DNA from: Chryseobacterium aquifrigidense
GTDB taxonomy: Bacteria > Bacteroidota > Bacteroidia > Flavobacteriales > Weeksellaceae
Reading direction: 5' to 3'
NCBI RefSeq assembly: GCF_006716485.1
Contig: NZ_VFPD01000001.1
Coordinates: forward strand, 3,268,008-3,332,007
DNA length: 64,000 nucleotides
Shown: piece by piece, positions 17,191-25,096 of the stretch
Layout: each line of letters starts with the position of its first letter
How positions within the stretch are numbered: position 1 is the stretch's first letter
Translations under genes and position numbers: made by a program
The notes under the pieces: model-generated
What the model was told of the DNA's origin: nothing
What the model saw: the letters and a program-made list of their open reading frames with translations, nothing else
Databases searched by the model: none

Positions 17191-17481
17191 CTAAGCCATT
17201 TCTTTTTTCTTGATTAGTAGCTTTTTAGCAGTATCAACGCAAAGGTCCAAACTTTCTTCAAAACTGGTGGATGTCTTCTTTACTACGATATCGTCTCCCG
17301 GAACAGCCAAAATAATCTCAGCAGTTTTATTCGCTTTATCAGCATTATTTTCAACTTTCAAAAATACCTTACACTCCTGAATCTTGTCATAGAAGGTATC
17401 CAATTTGCTTACTTTTTTGTCGATGTGTGATTCTAGTGGTTCGTGTGGAGTTAAACCAATTGATTGTACTGAAATCTTCAT
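17191..17481 (-). CDS. hpf: Ribosome hibernation-promoting factor (HPF/RaiA family)
   Basis: This short-form HPF has 96 residues. It binds the 30S decoding site and stabilises inactive ribosomes in slow growth. The sequence begins MKISVQSIGLTPHEPLESHIDKKVSKL and contains CKVFLKVENNA and AEIILAVPGDDIVVKK, the family's beta-strand pattern. It overlaps the end of the recombinase gene by 4 bp (ATGA), so translation is coupled. The neighbouring tRNAs and rpsU keep it within a translation neighbourhood. Confidence 0.88.
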   Translation of the reverse strand: MKISVQSIGLTPHEPLESHIDKKVSKLDTFYDKIQECKVFLKVENNADKANKTAEIILAVPGDDIVVKKTSTSFEESLDLCVDTAKKLLIKKKEMA

Positions 17482-18368
17482 AATTCTTCTTTTTTTGATG
17501 CTCGAGGGTGAGCCTGATTAAACACTTTTTTCAATTGTTCAATATTAGCATTCGTATAGACTTGAGTACTGGCAAGACTGGAATGCCCTAATATTTTTTT
17601 TACTTTGGAGATCTCCGCCCCATTATCCAAAACGTGAGTAGCAAAGCTATGCCGAAGGATGTGAGGACTTTTTTTTTCTTTCGTTGTTATAAGACTAAGG
17701 TACTTATTAACTACCACATAAACAAATTTTTCGTTGAGTTTTTTCCCTTTCTTATTCACGAAAAAATATGATTTAAATTCTGTCTGCGGATTTCTTATTT
17801 CCAGATAACTTTTAAGGAGTTCAGACAGTTCATCGGAAATGGGAATTACCCTCTCTTTATTCCCTTTTCCTATTACTTTTAATTCATTTTGATATAAGTC
17901 AACATTCTCAAATATCAGGCCACAAAGTTCCGCTTTACGCATTCCTGTCTGATAAAGAACTTCCATAATACATTTTTCAAGCACATCATGTACCTGTTCA
18001 AAGATTCTTTCATTCAGATCCTGCATTTCCTCTTTAGATATAGGAATCTGTTTTTCAGGGTAAAACTTCAGGGAAGAAATTCCTTCGGTGGGAGAAACTT
18101 TAATCTCCCCTATTTTTAAAAGAAAAAGATAAAAACTGCGGAGAGAAGATAATTTTCTATTGATACTTCTTTTGGAAATGTCATTTTCACTCAGTTCAAC
18201 AATAAAATTTCGGATGATCTTTTTGTCTGCCGTGGCTAAATTGTCAGAAGATTCTGTTCGGAGGAAGAAATGGGAAAAGTCTTCAAGGTCTTTTTTGTAG
18301 CTTGTGATGGTATGAGGAGAATATCTTTTTTCGAATTGTAGGTATTCTAAAAACTTTTCCAGCATCAT
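17478..18368 (-). CDS. xerC: Tyrosine recombinase XerC/XerD family
   Basis: This is a site-specific recombinase of 296 residues. An N-terminal SAM-like core-binding domain (residues 1-90) precedes the catalytic domain with the full tetrad: Arg144 (TGMRKAE), Lys168 (GKGNKER), His236 and Arg239 (HILRHSF), His262 (GHSS) and Tyr271 (TQVYTN). The length and housekeeping position (between rpsU and hpf, ATGA overlap with hpf) favour the chromosome-dimer-resolution class over a phage integrase. Whether it is the XerC or XerD partner cannot be decided here. Confidence 0.85.
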   Translation of the reverse strand: MMLEKFLEYLQFEKRYSPHTITSYKKDLEDFSHFFLRTESSDNLATADKKIIRNFIVELSENDISKRSINRKLSSLRSFYLFLLKIGEIKVSPTEGISSLKFYPEKQIPISKEEMQDLNERIFEQVHDVLEKCIMEVLYQTGMRKAELCGLIFENVDLYQNELKVIGKGNKERVIPISDELSELLKSYLEIRNPQTEFKSYFFVNKKGKKLNEKFVYVVVNKYLSLITTKEKKSPHILRHSFATHVLDNGAEISKVKKILGHSSLASTQVYTNANIEQLKKVFNQAHPRASKKEEL

Positions 18369-18383
18369 AGGTATAAAAATAAA

Positions 18384-18421
18384 AATTCACTCCTCAAATA
18401 TAAGAATTTAAGAAGTGAATT
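18384..18421 (-). terminator. Terminator after rpsU
   Basis: AATTCACT and AGTGAATT enclose an imperfectly paired interior. The minus strand continues into a T-rich stretch (GTGAATTTTTATTTTT). It lies between rpsU and the recombinase gene. Confidence 0.5.
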
Positions 18422-18443
18422 AATATATGGTTAAGAAAAAATC

Positions 18444-18641
18444 TTAAGCCTGCTCTTCTTTGCTAAGCGCTCTTTGTTTGTAAGCCGCTTTTAGTCTAGC
18501 TTGTCTCAAAGTTACAGAAGGCTTAATAAACTGTTGTCTAGATCTTAATTGACGAACAGTTCCTGTTTTATCAAATTTTCTCTTGTATTTTTTTAAAGCT
18601 CTGTCGATGGATTCACCATCTTTTACTGGAATTATTAACAT
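18444..18641 (-). CDS. rpsU: 30S ribosomal protein S21
   Basis: S21 is a small basic protein near the anti-Shine-Dalgarno end of 16S rRNA. The protein has 65 residues and the family's DRALKKYKRKFDKTG stretch, then a basic C-terminus. It lies at the head of the rpsU - xerC - hpf - tRNA series and has a good promoter match at 18665-18694. In Bacteroidota S21 helps sequester the anti-Shine-Dalgarno sequence, which fits the weak ribosome-binding sites seen here. Confidence 0.96.
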   Translation of the reverse strand: MLIIPVKDGESIDRALKKYKRKFDKTGTVRQLRSRQQFIKPSVTLRQARLKAAYKQRALSKEEQA

Positions 18642-18664
18642 ATTTTACATCTCATTTTGGATTG

Positions 18665-18694
18665 CAAAACTAGACAATTTTTATGAGAACACAA
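18665..18694 (-). promoter_or_regulatory. Flavobacterial-type promoter of rpsU
   Basis: The minus strand reads TTG, 19 bp, then TAGTTTTG, about 24 bp upstream of the start codon. It matches the spacing and form seen for rplK. Confidence 0.55.
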
Positions 18695-18885
18695 AATATA
18701 TTGCAATAAACAATCACTACTCCACCCTATGACCGTTAAAAAACTCCGTATTAAAGCCTGTTAACAAACAATAAATTTTTATCCACAATGATTGGATATT
18801 CAATTCTTAATACCTCGGGTTACTCATTTTATTTCCTAATTTCTATTAAAACCATCTATATTAATGAAATGTAAACAAAAAGCAT

Positions 18886-18893
18886 TATCTTTG
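18886..18893 (+). promoter_or_regulatory. -7 element of ssrA promoter
   Basis: TATCTTTG lies 16 bp before the mature tmRNA 5' end and matches TAnnTTTG. A clear -33 TTG is not seen at the expected distance. Confidence 0.45.
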
Positions 18894-18909
18894 CATTCAC
18901 TTTATTCAT

Positions 18910-19308
18910 GGGGTTGACTGGTTTCGACAGCAAGACCAATGGGTAAGTAAGCATGCAGAGAACCGTAGCGCGATCTCTATAATCCCTTGCTACAAAATTT
19001 TAACTGGCAACGAAGAGTTCGCTCTTGCAGCTTAATATCGAAGTATAGTAGATCAAGCGTTTTCCCGAAGATTTCAGTAGGGAAGCAAGATATTCCACAA
19101 ATGCTCTGTTCTGCGGCGTTTGATCCTGGGATATAGGAATGCGGAAATAAGGCTTTAGAAGCTTTGACTAAAGTTCGAAAAATTCAGAAGATAAGCTGGT
19201 AGTTGGGTGTCTATCCTCTGCTTCCAGTCGAAAACCAATGGTAGAATAAGCATGTAGAAAGCTTATGTATTGCTTGTTTGGACGAGGGTTCGAATCCCTC
19301 CAACTCCA
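18910..19308 (+). ncRNA. ssrA: Transfer-messenger RNA (tmRNA)
   Basis: tmRNA rescues stalled ribosomes and tags the unfinished protein. The 5' end GGGGUUGACUGGUUUCGACAG and the 3' end with T-loop GGUUCGAAUCC and CAACUCC form the tRNA-Ala-like domain (7-bp acceptor with one G-U). The tag reading frame starts at GGC 19006 and ends at TAA 19033-19035, encoding GNEEFALAA, which carries the usual C-terminal ALAA degron. Discriminator is A at 19308. The length is about 399 nt. ssrA 3' ends are frequent integration sites, and an accessory island follows. Confidence 0.97.
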
Positions 19309-19706
19309 CTTTTTAAGCTAAAGAGAATTTGTAAATTATTGATTTTTAAATAATTACATTTTCTCTTTTTTTGTTTTTGTTCCCCAAATTATTCCCAAAC
19401 GTTTTATATTGTCTTCTGATTGACGGAATACAATTTAATTATAAATACCAATCTATTATTAACCATAAATGCCGATGAGCAAAGAATCATAGCACATTCA
19501 AATCTGCAGGAAACATACAGAATCCTTGATTTCAAATCCTACTTAAACACCCTAATCGGGAAAATTTGAAGAGAAAAAAAATGACTTCAACCCAGCAACA
19601 AAATATTATACGACAGGTTTTGTCGCCTTGCAGATATAATTTTTTTCAGGAATTATTTACAAAACAAAAAATCAATAAATTAGCAACTTTAATAAAAATA
19701 ATTTTG
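19309..19706. other. Region between ssrA and the amidase gene, with remnants
   Basis: About 400 bp without a complete gene. It contains an A/T-rich run just after tmRNA and a short open frame (19420-19569) that looks like the tail of a degraded gene. No integrase gene and no second copy of the tmRNA 3' end was found inside the window. Confidence 0.5.
19420..19569 (+). pseudogene. Possible C-terminal gene remnant (49 codons)
   Basis: An open frame from a TTG encodes a protein-like stretch including NADEQRIIAHSNLQETYRIL and then DFKSYLNTLIGKI before a stop. An in-frame stop directly precedes the TTG and there is no ATG, so it looks like the broken end of a longer protein. The family is not recognised. 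Chance cannot be excluded. Confidence 0.25.
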
Positions 19707-20105
19707 ATGAAAAAACTTAATCTTTTAATGCTTTTGGCATTAACCCTCCTTATGTTCGGCTGTAGAACTGAACTTTCAAATGACATTGAAAACAATGCTA
19801 CTCAATCAGATTTCAGGAAAACTATTAAACTAAAAGAAGCTTTAGCTTTCAAAAATTATCTTACTGAGATAAAAAACAACCCTTCAAATTTTTACAGCAA
19901 AAACGAAGATTTTTTCTCTTCATTATCAGATGATGCAACTGTAACAGTAATTACACAAAATAATGTTACTTCATACAGCACGGTAGTAAGACATTTAGAA
20001 AGATCATCAGATGTTTTAGTATATAGTGTTGATAATGAAAATAAAAGTATAGGGTTTACAGCAAAATATAAACCTGCTGATTTTAACAAAAAACTATCAG
20101 ATTGA
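19707..20105 (+). CDS. N-terminal fragment of the frameshifted amidase (lipoprotein part)
   Basis: This is a 132-residue frame from the ATG at 19707. It encodes MKKLNLLMLLALTLLMFGC, a lipoprotein signal peptide, followed by a domain of unknown type (about 25-130) containing DATVTVITQNNVTSY and KSIGFTAKYKPADF. An upstream in-frame ATG at 19566 would bury the signal peptide behind 47 residues and is rejected as start. The frame ends at TGA 20103-20105, a few codons after the run of six A. Confidence 0.6.
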   Translation: MKKLNLLMLLALTLLMFGCRTELSNDIENNATQSDFRKTIKLKEALAFKNYLTEIKNNPSNFYSKNEDFFSSLSDDATVTVITQNNVTSYSTVVRHLERSSDVLVYSVDNENKSIGFTAKYKPADFNKKLSD

Positions 20106-20136
20106 TAATTTCACAGGAACTGTTGAATACACCTCT

Positions 20137-21387
20137 ATGGACGGTAGACCAATGGGAACTAAACAACTCTCGAATGGCACGCCACTTCCTGATAAAGCAA
20201 TAGGAGCAAAAACATTTGCAAATAAGATAGACTGCTCATTAAGCATTAGGCTTATAGAGGTAAACTGTAATGGTGACAATCATTCTCCGTCTCAGTATGC
20301 ACAATGTGTTGCAAGTGAAAAGCCTTATTACGTTGTAGAAATTACAGAGGTTTGTCCAAGTGGAGGACAGCCACCAAAAGGATTTCCAAATATGGGATTC
20401 TATGATGGTGGTGGTGACAGTGGTGGCAGCACTACATCTAGTGAAATGTCAATCCAGGACAGCTTTAATTATATGTTGAACGAAGCTGGATTTCCAGAAC
20501 TATCTTCTAATGAGTATACCTATATTCAAAACAACCAATACATAGGTGGGCAATTACTTTCTTATTTCTATAATAATTTAAATCAGAATAATACACAATT
20601 GCTACATTGGAGCATTAGCTATTTTAATAGTTTGGGAAGTTTGGGAACAAACACAATTACTATATGGAAAGAATTTGAATCACAGTTAAATTTTGCTCAA
20701 CAATTTTTTGCAAATAATCCCAACACTTCTTGGGAAAAGTTTGAAAATTGGTTTTTAACAAAGTCTGAAGGACCTGACGGAGAGCCTGTTGATAATCTTG
20801 ATGATATCCTCAATACCATACAGTATCAGAATAAACAAATGCCAACATATTCTCAATTCGTAGGAGCTTTTCCAAAATTAGAATACCCAGGCTATCCAGG
20901 CTATTTTAAGCAAATGCCAGCTTCTCAAATCTACCCCATGGTAGGTGGGAACCTCGAGTATTTATATAATAGCTCAGGTAAGGATATCGGTCCATATAGA
21001 AATGCATGTACTGTGAGATTTTCATTAGCAATGAATAGATTAGGATTTTACATACCTAACAATTCACTGAGCAGAAAGGGAGCAGATGAAAATGGAAAAC
21101 CTCGATATTATTATTTACAAGCAAAAACAGCAGGAGATTTTATGTCAAAAACATTTGGAAGTCCAACTCATATATTAGAAGGTACAGATGCTAATAATCC
21201 TGATAAAGTGGCAAAGTTTTTGGAAGGTAAAACTGGAATATATGTTATTGTTAATAATAATTCAACTACTGCTGGATATACAGGACATGTTGATTTAATC
21301 CAAAATGGACATATACCTGGGGGAGCAAATGCCAATAATGTTCCTGGCGGGATTAAATCAATCAGAATTTGGGAATTTAAACCTTAA
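20137..21387 (+). CDS. C-terminal fragment: Tae4-like peptidoglycan amidase domain
   Basis: This is a 416-codon frame with no natural upstream start: the apparent ATG at 20137 lies inside continuous homologous-looking sequence that extends upstream to the frameshift. A Cys-rich section (about 30-75), a Gly/Ser linker (about 90-105) and a helical section lead to the amidase domain (about 275-416). Cys291, His384 and Asp386 are the expected catalytic residues. An EYPGYPGYF stretch precedes the domain. If translation does not restart here, the enzyme is not made unless slippage occurs. Confidence 0.65.
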   Translation: MDGRPMGTKQLSNGTPLPDKAIGAKTFANKIDCSLSIRLIEVNCNGDNHSPSQYAQCVASEKPYYVVEITEVCPSGGQPPKGFPNMGFYDGGGDSGGSTTSSEMSIQDSFNYMLNEAGFPELSSNEYTYIQNNQYIGGQLLSYFYNNLNQNNTQLLHWSISYFNSLGSLGTNTITIWKEFESQLNFAQQFFANNPNTSWEKFENWFLTKSEGPDGEPVDNLDDILNTIQYQNKQMPTYSQFVGAFPKLEYPGYPGYFKQMPASQIYPMVGGNLEYLYNSSGKDIGPYRNACTVRFSLAMNRLGFYIPNNSLSRKGADENGKPRYYYLQAKTAGDFMSKTFGSPTHILEGTDANNPDKVAKFLEGKTGIYVIVNNNSTTAGYTGHVDLIQNGHIPGGANANNVPGGIKSIRIWEFKP

Positions 21388-21409
21388 AGTTAATTTAAAA
21401 ATAAAAAAA

Positions 21410-21856
21410 ATGAAAAAGATATTTTTAAGTCTTATCATCCTGACTTCTTGTGGAGTGCAATCTCAAGAAAATTATTTAGAGGAAAAGAAAGAAGCAATTC
21501 AACTTATAAAAAAATTAGATTCTTTATATTTAAGCAAGGATGAAAAAGTAAATTCTTTATTTGCAAATAATATTCAGTGCAGTATTTGTGAGATTGAACA
21601 TGGATATGATAATCAATACATAATAGAAAACAAAAAATTCGTCCAAAATAATCTTCAAGAAGTAATAAAGTTACTAGATTATGAATTATTGAAAAATTCT
21701 AATTCAACTTTTACTAAACAAGGAACTAATTTTGTTTTATCATATTCAACAGCTAATCCCAATAAAAAAACAGAATTTGAAGGGGCATCTGCTATAGTTA
21801 CATTAAAAAAAGAAAATGGAAATTTAAAAATATCTTCTATAGAAACTATACCCTAA
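21410..21856 (+). CDS. Small lipoprotein, candidate immunity protein for the Tae4-like amidase
   Basis: The protein has 148 residues from the ATG at 21410. A longer frame from 21305 is rejected because it removes the signal peptide. The signal MKKIFLSLIILTSC is followed by a helical, Lys/Glu-rich region, CSICEIEHGYD (two Cys) and a beta-rich end (NFVLSYSTAN, SAIVTLKKENG). It starts 22 bp after the amidase gene, on the same strand, and is intact. Tae4 enzymes are encoded with exported Tai4 immunity proteins, so an exported small protein in this place is a reasonable immunity candidate. No sequence match to Tai4 was established. Confidence 0.55.
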   Translation: MKKIFLSLIILTSCGVQSQENYLEEKKEAIQLIKKLDSLYLSKDEKVNSLFANNIQCSICEIEHGYDNQYIIENKKFVQNNLQEVIKLLDYELLKNSNSTFTKQGTNFVLSYSTANPNKKTEFEGASAIVTLKKENGNLKISSIETIP

Positions 21857-21910
21857 GATTTAATTACAAATTTCTTTTAAGATAATATAAAAGTCTTTAA
21901 GCTAAATAAA

Positions 21911-21950
21911 AAATGGTTGGTTTACCACAGACAGGTAAAGCCAATCATTT
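21911..21950. terminator. Hairpin, probable bidirectional terminator
   Basis: TTTACC/GGTAAA, TTGG/CCAA and AAATG/CATTT stack around a 7-nt loop with one bulge, with A/T-rich runs on both sides. It would end the immunity-gene transcript and any minus-strand transcript of the remnant at 21955-22080. Confidence 0.5.
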
Positions 21951-21954
21951 TATT

Positions 21955-22080
21955 TTAAGCAACTTTGAAAAATTCATCACTACTCCATAGTGCTGAATGA
22001 TTCAATTCATAGCAATATCTGGCGTTCAAGTATATTTTCAAAAATTTCTCTAACTTGCTCCTGCCTTTCAAGAATTCCAT
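21955..22080 (-). pseudogene. Small ORF or gene remnant (41 codons)
   Basis: ATG at 22078-22080. The product has an aromatic-rich, protein-like composition, for example IYLNARYCYELNHSALW and DEFFKVA at the end. A second frame overlapping its start also reads protein-like (YGILERQEQVREIFENIL), which suggests a frameshifted remnant of a longer gene. Family not recognised. Confidence 0.25.
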
Positions 22081-22313
22081 ACTGCTCTTTTAAATCAGGA
22101 ACGTTAGATAACAGATAAACTTTCACTTAAATCAAGATATTAATCTCTTAAAAAATTGATCAGTATAATCAAATATAAAGTTCTGCTTCTTCATTCATCA
22201 TTTACACCAAATATAAACCACTGAAAACGAAAAGACTAAAACCAAACAACCCAAAATAAAAGCTTCTGGTCCACAAAAAAGACTAAAAAAATGTTTTATC
22301 GTAAAGAATTTTA

Positions 22314-22321
22314 TATATTTG
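22314..22321 (+). promoter_or_regulatory. -7 element of the acpP promoter
   Basis: TATATTTG matches TAnnTTTG and lies about 30 bp before the acpP start. No perfect -33 TTG is seen. Confidence 0.4.
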
Positions 22322-22352
22322 CACCATCTAACAATTAAAAAAATAATTTACT

Positions 22353-22592
22353 ATGTCAGACATTGCATCAAGAGTAAAAGCTATCATCGCTGATAAGCTT
22401 GACGTTGAAGAAACAGAAGTAACTCCTGAAGCTAGCTTCACTAACGATTTAGGAGCTGATTCACTAGATACAGTTGAGTTAATCATGGAATTTGAAAAAG
22501 AATTTAACATTCAGATCCCTGATGACCAAGCTGAAAAAATTACTACTGTAGGACACGCTATCGCTTACATCGAAGAAGTAGTAAATAAATAA
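22353..22592 (+). CDS. acpP: Acyl carrier protein
   Basis: ACP carries growing fatty-acyl chains on a phosphopantetheine arm. The protein has 79 residues, is acidic, and has the attachment motif [10 protein letters not shown] with Ser37. It is followed 34 bp later by fabF, the standard pairing. The gene has its own -7 promoter element and starts the acpP-fabF-rnc-IPExxxVDY-pyk run. Confidence 0.98.
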   Translation: MSDIASRVKAIIADKLDVEETEVTPEASFTNDLGADSLDTVELIMEFEKEFNIQIPDDQAEKITTVGHAIAYIEEVVNK

Positions 22593-22626
22593 TATTCTTC
22601 AACAAAAAAGAAATTAAACAAAGTTT

Positions 22627-23871
22627 ATGGAATTAAAAAGAGTAGTTGTAACCGGATTTGGAGCAATAACACCAATAGGAAATAATGCAAAAGAATACTG
22701 GGAAAATCTTGTGAAAGGTGAGAGCGGTGCCGCTCCGATTACTCTTTTTGATGCCACAAACTTTAAAACAAAGTTCGCTTGCGAGGTAAAAAATTTCGAT
22801 CCGTTACAGCATTTCGATAAGAAAGAGGCTAAAAAAATGGACAGAAATACTCAATTGGGACTTGTTGCTGCACGAGAAGCAGTAGCGCATTCCGGAATTA
22901 TTGAAGACAATGTAGATAAAAACAGAGTTGGTGTAATCTGGGGTTCTGGAATCGGAGGATTAGAGACTTTTGAAACTGAAGTGTTAGGATGGGCCAATAC
23001 GGAAATTCCGAGATTTAACCCTTTCTTTATCCCAAAAATGATTGCGGATATCACTCCAGGGCATATCTCAATTGAATACGGTTTCCACGGACCAAACTAT
23101 ACTACTGTATCTGCATGTGCATCTTCAGCAAATGCTATAATTGATTCCAAAATGCTGATCCAATTAGGAAAAGCAGACGTGATTGTGTGCGGAGGCTCTG
23201 AAGCAGCCGTTACAGCAAGTGGTGTCGGTGGATTCAACGCAATGATGGCACTTTCTACAAGAAATGACGATCCTAAAACGGCTTCAAGACCTTTTGACAA
23301 AGACAGAGATGGATTTGTATTAGGAGAAGGCGCAGGTTGTATCGTTCTTGAAGAATATGAGCACGCTGTAAAACGTGGTGCTACAATTTATGCAGAATTA
23401 CTGGGAGGAGGTCTGAGTGCTGATGCACATCACATGACTGCTCCACATCCTGAAGGCCTTGGCGCTTATCTGGTAATGAAAAGTTGTTTGGAAGACGCAG
23501 GTTTAACTGCTGATGAAGTAGATCATATCAACATGCATGGTACCTCTACTCCATTAGGAGACATCGCAGAATCCAATGCAATTTCGAAATTATTAGGCGA
23601 ACATGCTTATGACATTCAGATTAATTCTACAAAATCAATGACTGGCCATCTTTTAGGTGCTGCAGGTGTTATTGAAGCTATCGCTGCATTGGGAACTATT
23701 ATTCATGGTACTGTTCCTCCAACCATCAACCATTTTACTGATGATGAAAATATTGACAGCCGACTAAACTTTACGTTTAATACAGCTGTTAAGAAAGATG
23801 TAAAAGTAGCCATGAGCAATACTTTTGGATTTGGCGGGCATAATGCTTGCGTTCTATTTAAGAAAATCTAA
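22627..23871 (+). CDS. fabF: Beta-ketoacyl-ACP synthase II
   Basis: FabF condenses malonyl-ACP with acyl-ACP in fatty-acid elongation. The protein has 414 residues, with catalytic Cys164 (TVSACASSANAI), His304 (NMHGTSTPLGD) and His341 (STKSMTGHLLGA), and a C-terminal NTFGFGGHNA loop. It lies between acpP and rnc, with only 9 bp before rnc. The length is standard. Confidence 0.97.
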   Translation: MELKRVVVTGFGAITPIGNNAKEYWENLVKGESGAAPITLFDATNFKTKFACEVKNFDPLQHFDKKEAKKMDRNTQLGLVAAREAVAHSGIIEDNVDKNRVGVIWGSGIGGLETFETEVLGWANTEIPRFNPFFIPKMIADITPGHISIEYGFHGPNYTTVSACASSANAIIDSKMLIQLGKADVIVCGGSEAAVTASGVGGFNAMMALSTRNDDPKTASRPFDKDRDGFVLGEGAGCIVLEEYEHAVKRGATIYAELLGGGLSADAHHMTAPHPEGLGAYLVMKSCLEDAGLTADEVDHINMHGTSTPLGDIAESNAISKLLGEHAYDIQINSTKSMTGHLLGAAGVIEAIAALGTIIHGTVPPTINHFTDDENIDSRLNFTFNTAVKKDVKVAMSNTFGFGGHNACVLFKKI

Positions 23872-23880
23872 ATTCAATGA

Positions 23881-24645
23881 ATGGAGTTACAGAAATACTT
23901 TTCTAAATTCCTTCTCAAAAAAAGAAAAAGACAATTAACGGAGAGAGAATATTTTCTCAGTACCGAGCTTAGAAAAGTATTGGGTACAGAGGTACAGAAT
24001 ATAGCTCTTTACCGCGAAGCTTTTTCTTTAAAAAATTCTTCTAAAAATCAAGACAGCAATTACGAAAGGCTTGAATTTTTGGGAGATTCTGTTTTGGGTA
24101 CAATTATTTCTTGTCATTTGTTCCAGACTTATCCTCAGGCTAACGAGGGATATCTGACACAAATGAAATCTAAGATTGTTAATAGGAAAAACCTCAATAA
24201 ATTAGGAGAAGATCTCAAGCTTACCAGCCTTTTGCAAAAGCAAAACAGCTCATCAGCTTTGGGGGAAAATATCTCTGGAAATTTGTTCGAAGCCTTAATC
24301 GGTGCAGTTTATTTAGACTTCCATTATGATGCCTGCAAGAGGATTATTCTGGAAAAATTGCTGACCCCTTCCGAGATCAATAAACTTGAAAACAAAATTG
24401 TAAGTTATAAAGGTCTCCTTCTTGAATGGAGTCAAAAGAAGAAGGTCAACATAAAGTACGAAACCTGCGAGGAGATACAGGCTAATAAATCTGTCGTATT
24501 CAGGTGCCATGTATGGCTGGGAGAGGAAAAAATTGCTAATGCAACAGAGACTTCCAAGAAGAAAGCAGAGGAAAAAGCAGCACAGAGGGCATTTTATATT
24601 TTAAACAAAAAAGAAAATATACTTGGAAATTCAAAAACTTTATGA
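23881..24645 (+). CDS. rnc: Ribonuclease III
   Basis: RNase III cuts double-stranded RNA, including rRNA precursors. The protein has 254 residues. The catalytic domain carries the signature ERLEFLGDSVLG (Glu62 to about residue 73) and the second acidic cluster NLFEALIGAVYLD. A C-terminal dsRNA-binding domain (about 175-243) ends in an Ala-rich helix (KKKAEEKAAQRAF). The next gene starts inside its 3' end with a TTG codon. An N-terminal extension of about 25 basic residues precedes the domain. Confidence 0.95.
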   Translation: MELQKYFSKFLLKKRKRQLTEREYFLSTELRKVLGTEVQNIALYREAFSLKNSSKNQDSNYERLEFLGDSVLGTIISCHLFQTYPQANEGYLTQMKSKIVNRKNLNKLGEDLKLTSLLQKQNSSSALGENISGNLFEALIGAVYLDFHYDACKRIILEKLLTPSEINKLENKIVSYKGLLLEWSQKKKVNIKYETCEEIQANKSVVFRCHVWLGEEKIANATETSKKKAEEKAAQRAFYILNKKENILGNSKTL

Positions 24646-25096
24646 TCTTGATGATATAGAATTTGAAGATATTGCCATAGGATTGGTAAGATTAGCCAAA
24701 GATGTACCTGCTCACGAGTTTTTCTACAAAATAAATCAAAAAAACAACCTCAATTTTTCAAGAAAGAAAGATCTTGTCTTTCACGGGGGATATTATGATT
24801 ATTTTTTCCCAAGATTTGAAGCCTATCATAAGTATACAAAGACTTGTTTTACCTTCATTTCCAATAAATCTTCTGAAAGTAAGCAAAAAAAAATTCAGAC
24901 AGAACTCTTTACAGAAGAAGAAAACATTAAATTTTTATTAAATAATCAGGTAGATGTGGAATATATTCTGCATAGTTCGGAACAGTTTCCTGATTTTTCC
25001 GTAATTTTGCTCCCTGAAAATCTTGTGTTTCCAATTCAAGATTATACATTGAGTTCTGAAGAGGAACTTTATCAAATTATCCAGTATTATGAATAA
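24623..25096 (+). CDS. IPExxxVDY-type protein
   Basis: The protein has 157 residues. It belongs to a Bacteroidota-specific family of unknown function that sits between rnc and pyk in many genomes. Visible features are NQVDVEYILHS and a conserved LPENLVFPIQDY tail. The start is taken as TTG at 24623-24625, 23 bp inside rnc. No in-frame ATG is available before well-conserved-looking sequence, so translational coupling to rnc is likely. It overlaps pyk by 8 bp. Function unknown. The location alone suggests a conserved operon. Confidence 0.8.
   Translation: MEIQKLYDLDDIEFEDIAIGLVRLAKDVPAHEFFYKINQKNNLNFSRKKDLVFHGGYYDYFFPRFEAYHKYTKTCFTFISNKSSESKQKKIQTELFTEEENIKFLLNNQVDVEYILHSSEQFPDFSVILLPENLVFPIQDYTLSSEEELYQIIQYYE

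Larger units (their letters stand above)
19707..21387 (+). pseudogene. Tae4-like amidase lipoprotein, split by a frameshift in a run of six A
   Basis: Two adjacent frames (19707-20105 and 20137-21387) read as one protein of about 559 residues if one A is removed from the run at 20088-20093. The joined text reads ADFNKNYQIDNFTGTVEYTS across the junction with no stop. The N-terminus is a lipoprotein signal (MFGC). The C-terminal third (about residues 420-555) has Tae4-amidase features: NACTVRFSLAMNRLG with Cys434, and TGHVDLIQNG with His527 and Asp529. Tae4 enzymes cleave the D-Glu-mDAP bond of peptidoglycan stem peptides and are antibacterial effectors. It could be a true pseudogene, a phase-variable gene or a sequencing error. 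Confidence 0.7.
21857..22352. other. Region between candidate immunity gene and acpP
   Basis: About 500 bp. It holds a hairpin at 21911-21950, a small minus-strand open frame at 21955-22080 that overlaps a second protein-like frame, and the acpP promoter element at 22314-22321. It looks like the decayed right part of the accessory island. Confidence 0.45.

Noticed and set aside
16908..17213. 101-codon open frame over the tRNA cluster
   Set aside because: It lies across tRNA-Tyr and tRNA-Thr genes and has no coding features.
17478..18368. Tyrosine recombinase as a phage or element integrase for the ssrA island
   Set aside because: It has the size and place of a housekeeping Xer recombinase, coupled by ATGA overlap to hpf, and is 0.5 kb away on the other strand.
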